Shown here in pieces: positions 4,921 through 6,546 of a stretch of DNA of 6,546 nt. The notes below the pieces were generated by a model that saw only the letters and a list, made by a program, of their open reading frames with translations, was not told where the DNA came from and searched no databases. Origin of the DNA: Desulfobacterales bacterium. GTDB taxonomy: Bacteria; Desulfobacterota; Desulfobacteria; Desulfobacterales; Desulfosalsimonadaceae. Each line of letters begins with the position of its first letter. The first letter of the stretch is position 1. The stretch is taken from assembly GCA_018224315.1 (NCBI GenBank), contig JAGTVF010000007.1, positions 1-6,546 on the forward strand. Direction: 5' to 3'. The position numbers were made by a program, and so were the translations under genes.

Positions 4921-6363
4921 TTAATGGGTTAACGCGGGGTTGCGCTCTATCATAAGACTGGCGCCGTCACCGGCGCCAGTCATCCGGCCGAGAAAAAGAC
5001 TCGCCTTGGCCACGAACTGCACCCGCTGCATCGTCCCTGATGTGAGCCCGGCAATGGCATGCGGCAGGTATGGAACGGCCGAGGCGATGTGGCCCTGGGT
5101 AGGCGAAAAGCCCGGCAAGCCGTGAGCCCCTGCAAATTCGGCCATCTGTTCCCGCTGAATTTCGCCCTTTTTGGCAGCGATGGCCGCCAGTATCTGGTAA
5201 TTGTTTTGGGGAACATTCCCGGATCCCGCCGGCTCGGTGATATCGGGATTGTGCAGTTCCACGGCATAGCGGTCCACGTCGGAAAGCTTCAGGTTGTGCG
5301 CATAAAGAGGCCCGGCGCTCAGTGCTTCAGCCATCTGGTGTGCGGCCGAACCCTGCCCCAATCGGTGAAATGCGGACTGGTCCAGTCGCAGGACCGGACT
5401 GAAGCCATCATCGGCCGTCATATCAATGGCAACGCCCACCACCATATCTTCCAGAATGGGATAGCCCGCCTGCAGGTGTCCACGGAATTTCATCCCCAGC
5501 TTGGGAACGGACCCGCCGCCGACAACGACCACGCGGCGGTGCATACCACTGGCAATTAAAGCCGCGCCCAGAATCATGGCATGTATGGCTCCGGCACAAA
5601 ATGATTTCACATCCGTGCCGCCGCAAATTTCACCCGGAACCATCTCCCCCATGGCTTTTGCCAAATTGCCGCCGCCGCGCTGGTAACGGTCACCGACCGC
5701 TTCTTCACCGCAGCCCAGCAGATGATCCACGGATTGACCGTTAAATTTTTTCAGCAGATCAGAGAGCGCAAGGGCCCCTGTGACTTTGGCGCCGGCATTT
5801 TCAAGTAAAACCGGGGCGGTCAGGGACTCGTCAGAATCGTGAGCGGGCATCATGACTCCCACCGGATCGGTTGTGCCGCCCATGTAAAAGGGCTCGGCGC
5901 CGTGGCGAACGGCATCGGCCATTGCCTCCTTGTCGATCCTCTGGGTTTTTACGCCGTTGGCATGCACTTCCAGGGCAGCTTCCATTTCCGGGGGAAGCGA
6001 TTCATGGAACCGCAGCAGTCGGGAACTGTCTCCCAGAGCCATCCAGGCATAAAGCGTGGCTTCATCGATAATGCGCCCGCCGGGCCCTTCTGGCCGTGAG
6101 TTTGAAACAGGCTGTCGATGCCAGGGTCTTTCCATGCCGGCAAGGGTTTCAGGGGCCAGGTTGCCGATCATGACCTGGTGCGGCGGATAGGCCACGGCAT
6201 CGGCAAAGGATCGCAAATTCGATACGATCTGCTGCTGCAGACCATCACCGTCAAGGGCGACTTCTCTGCGGGGTTTGGACCCGGATAACACCATTCCGGG
6301 AACATGTGCCATGGAAAAGACGGCACTTCGGACTACGGGTTTGACGATGCCTTGGACGCTCAT
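4921..6363 (-). CDS. grdC: Glycine/sarcosine/betaine reductase protein C, beta subunit (GrdC family)
   Basis: This encodes a 480-residue protein, slightly shorter than clostridial GrdC (about 510). Protein C takes the carboxymethyl-Se-GrdA intermediate and releases acetyl phosphate, normally as a GrdC-GrdD pair. GrdC resembles beta-ketoacyl-ACP synthase III (thiolase fold). Landmarks are AVAYPPHQVMIGNLAPE (56-72), DPVGVMMPAHDSDESL (166-181), a nucleophile-elbow-like KSFCAGAIHAMILGAAL with Cys256 (253-269), VVVVGGGSVPKLGMKF (278-293), HNPDITEPAGSGNVP (371-385), GFSPTQGHIASAVPYLPHAI (418-437, candidate active-site His425) and GAGDGASLMIE (463-473). The ATG at 6363 is supported by AGGAG 6 nt upstream. 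It is the first gene of the operon, with grdA 15 nt downstream. The usual partner grdD is not in the window. Confidence 0.92.
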   Translation of the reverse strand: MSVQGIVKPVVRSAVFSMAHVPGMVLSGSKPRREVALDGDGLQQQIVSNLRSFADAVAYPPHQVMIGNLAPETLAGMERPWHRQPVSNSRPEGPGGRIIDEATLYAWMALGDSSRLLRFHESLPPEMEAALEVHANGVKTQRIDKEAMADAVRHGAEPFYMGGTTDPVGVMMPAHDSDESLTAPVLLENAGAKVTGALALSDLLKKFNGQSVDHLLGCGEEAVGDRYQRGGGNLAKAMGEMVPGEICGGTDVKSFCAGAIHAMILGAALIASGMHRRVVVVGGGSVPKLGMKFRGHLQAGYPILEDMVVGVAIDMTADDGFSPVLRLDQSAFHRLGQGSAAHQMAEALSAGPLYAHNLKLSDVDRYAVELHNPDITEPAGSGNVPQNNYQILAAIAAKKGEIQREQMAEFAGAHGLPGFSPTQGHIASAVPYLPHAIAGLTSGTMQRVQFVAKASLFLGRMTGAGDGASLMIERNPALTH

Positions 6364-6395
6364 GGATGACTCCTGTAAAAATAAGGGGTTGGAAA

Positions 6396-6432
6396 ATCAA
6401 GGAGCCTGAAAAATATCCAAGCGCCTGAAAAA
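6396..6432 (-). repeat. Tandem direct repeat in the grdC leader (two 18-nt copies, 19-nt period)
   Basis: On the minus strand TTTTTCAGGCGCTTGGAT (6432-6415) is followed by TTTTTCAGGCTCCTTGAT (6413-6396), matching at 15 of 18 positions. The shared core TTTTTCAGGC is exact. The copies lie 33-69 nt before the grdC ATG. They could be paired regulator sites on DNA or repeated elements in the leader RNA. No known riboswitch fold, including the glycine riboswitch, was recognised. Confidence 0.55.
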
Positions 6433-6533
6433 ATGAACTCCGGTGTGCGTCCCCATGAGGAGTCTCAATTTTGAGTCGAAAAGCCCCAACCTTTGCCGGA
6501 CCCCAAGACCCCCCTGGTTTATGGCAGCAGTTT

Positions 6534-6539
6534 ATTATA
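6534..6539 (-). promoter_or_regulatory. Candidate -10 box of the grd operon
   Basis: A perfect TATAAT lies on the minus strand, reading toward grdC, about 170 nt before its start. Any -35 box would fall beyond the right edge, so only half the promoter can be judged. No better sigma-70 or sigma-54 promoter was found in 6364-6533. If real, the operon has a leader of roughly 160 nt. Confidence 0.35.
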
Positions 6540-6546
6540 TCAATAA

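Noticed and set aside
6397..6456. 19-codon leader peptide (MGTHTGVHFF...) on the minus strand before grdC
   Set aside because: It has no ribosome-binding sequence and no run of regulatory codons; it is likely chance.
6364..6533. Glycine riboswitch in the grdC leader
   Set aside because: No tandem glycine-aptamer core or conserved GGA-type junction motifs were recognised.

Overview
The window looks like chromosomal DNA from an anaerobic, selenocysteine-using Gram-negative bacterium. A sulfate-reducer-like Desulfobacterota lineage is the best guess. This rests on a glycine-reductase-type operon in moderately GC-rich DNA next to proteobacterial-style CcdAB, HicB and SelO genes. It is an inference from gene families; there is no rRNA or other taxonomic marker here.

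Layout: (1) 1-506, + strand: the 3' end of a SelO/YdiU protein adenylyltransferase gene. (2) 664-1709: a small toxin-antitoxin patch. ccdA-ccdB is on the minus strand, and a solo HicB-family gene diverges from it on the plus strand. The 115-bp divergent spacer carries two consensus -35 boxes and two pairs of short palindromes, each pair repeating with a 13-bp period, which look like operators. (3) 1791-6363, minus strand: a compact four-gene operon transcribed grdC-grdA-grdE-grdB, encoding a glycine/sarcosine/betaine-reductase-type complex. (4) 6364-6546: the operon leader, with a TATAAT box near the window edge and a tandem 19-nt-period repeat.

Two of the four grd genes are selenoprotein genes that a standard gene caller would split or truncate. 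grdA has an in-frame TGA at codon 44 (motif CFVUTSAGAM). grdB has an in-frame TGA at codon 346 (motif UGTCNRCGATM). Each TGA is followed at once by a hairpin that can act as a bacterial SECIS. In the known pathway, protein B (GrdB with the GrdE-type subunits) activates the amine substrate and passes a carboxymethyl group to the selenocysteine of GrdA. Protein C (GrdC plus GrdD) then releases it as acetyl phosphate, and thioredoxin re-reduces GrdA.

Two points make the operon unusual. The GrdE-like subunit has Tyr258 where clostridial GrdE has the cysteine that becomes the pyruvoyl cofactor, and the nearby second cysteine is also missing. No grdD or grdX is present: the operon ends at grdB, facing the convergent HicB gene. 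The operon is therefore best described as a divergent reductase of unassigned substrate, not as a proven glycine reductase.
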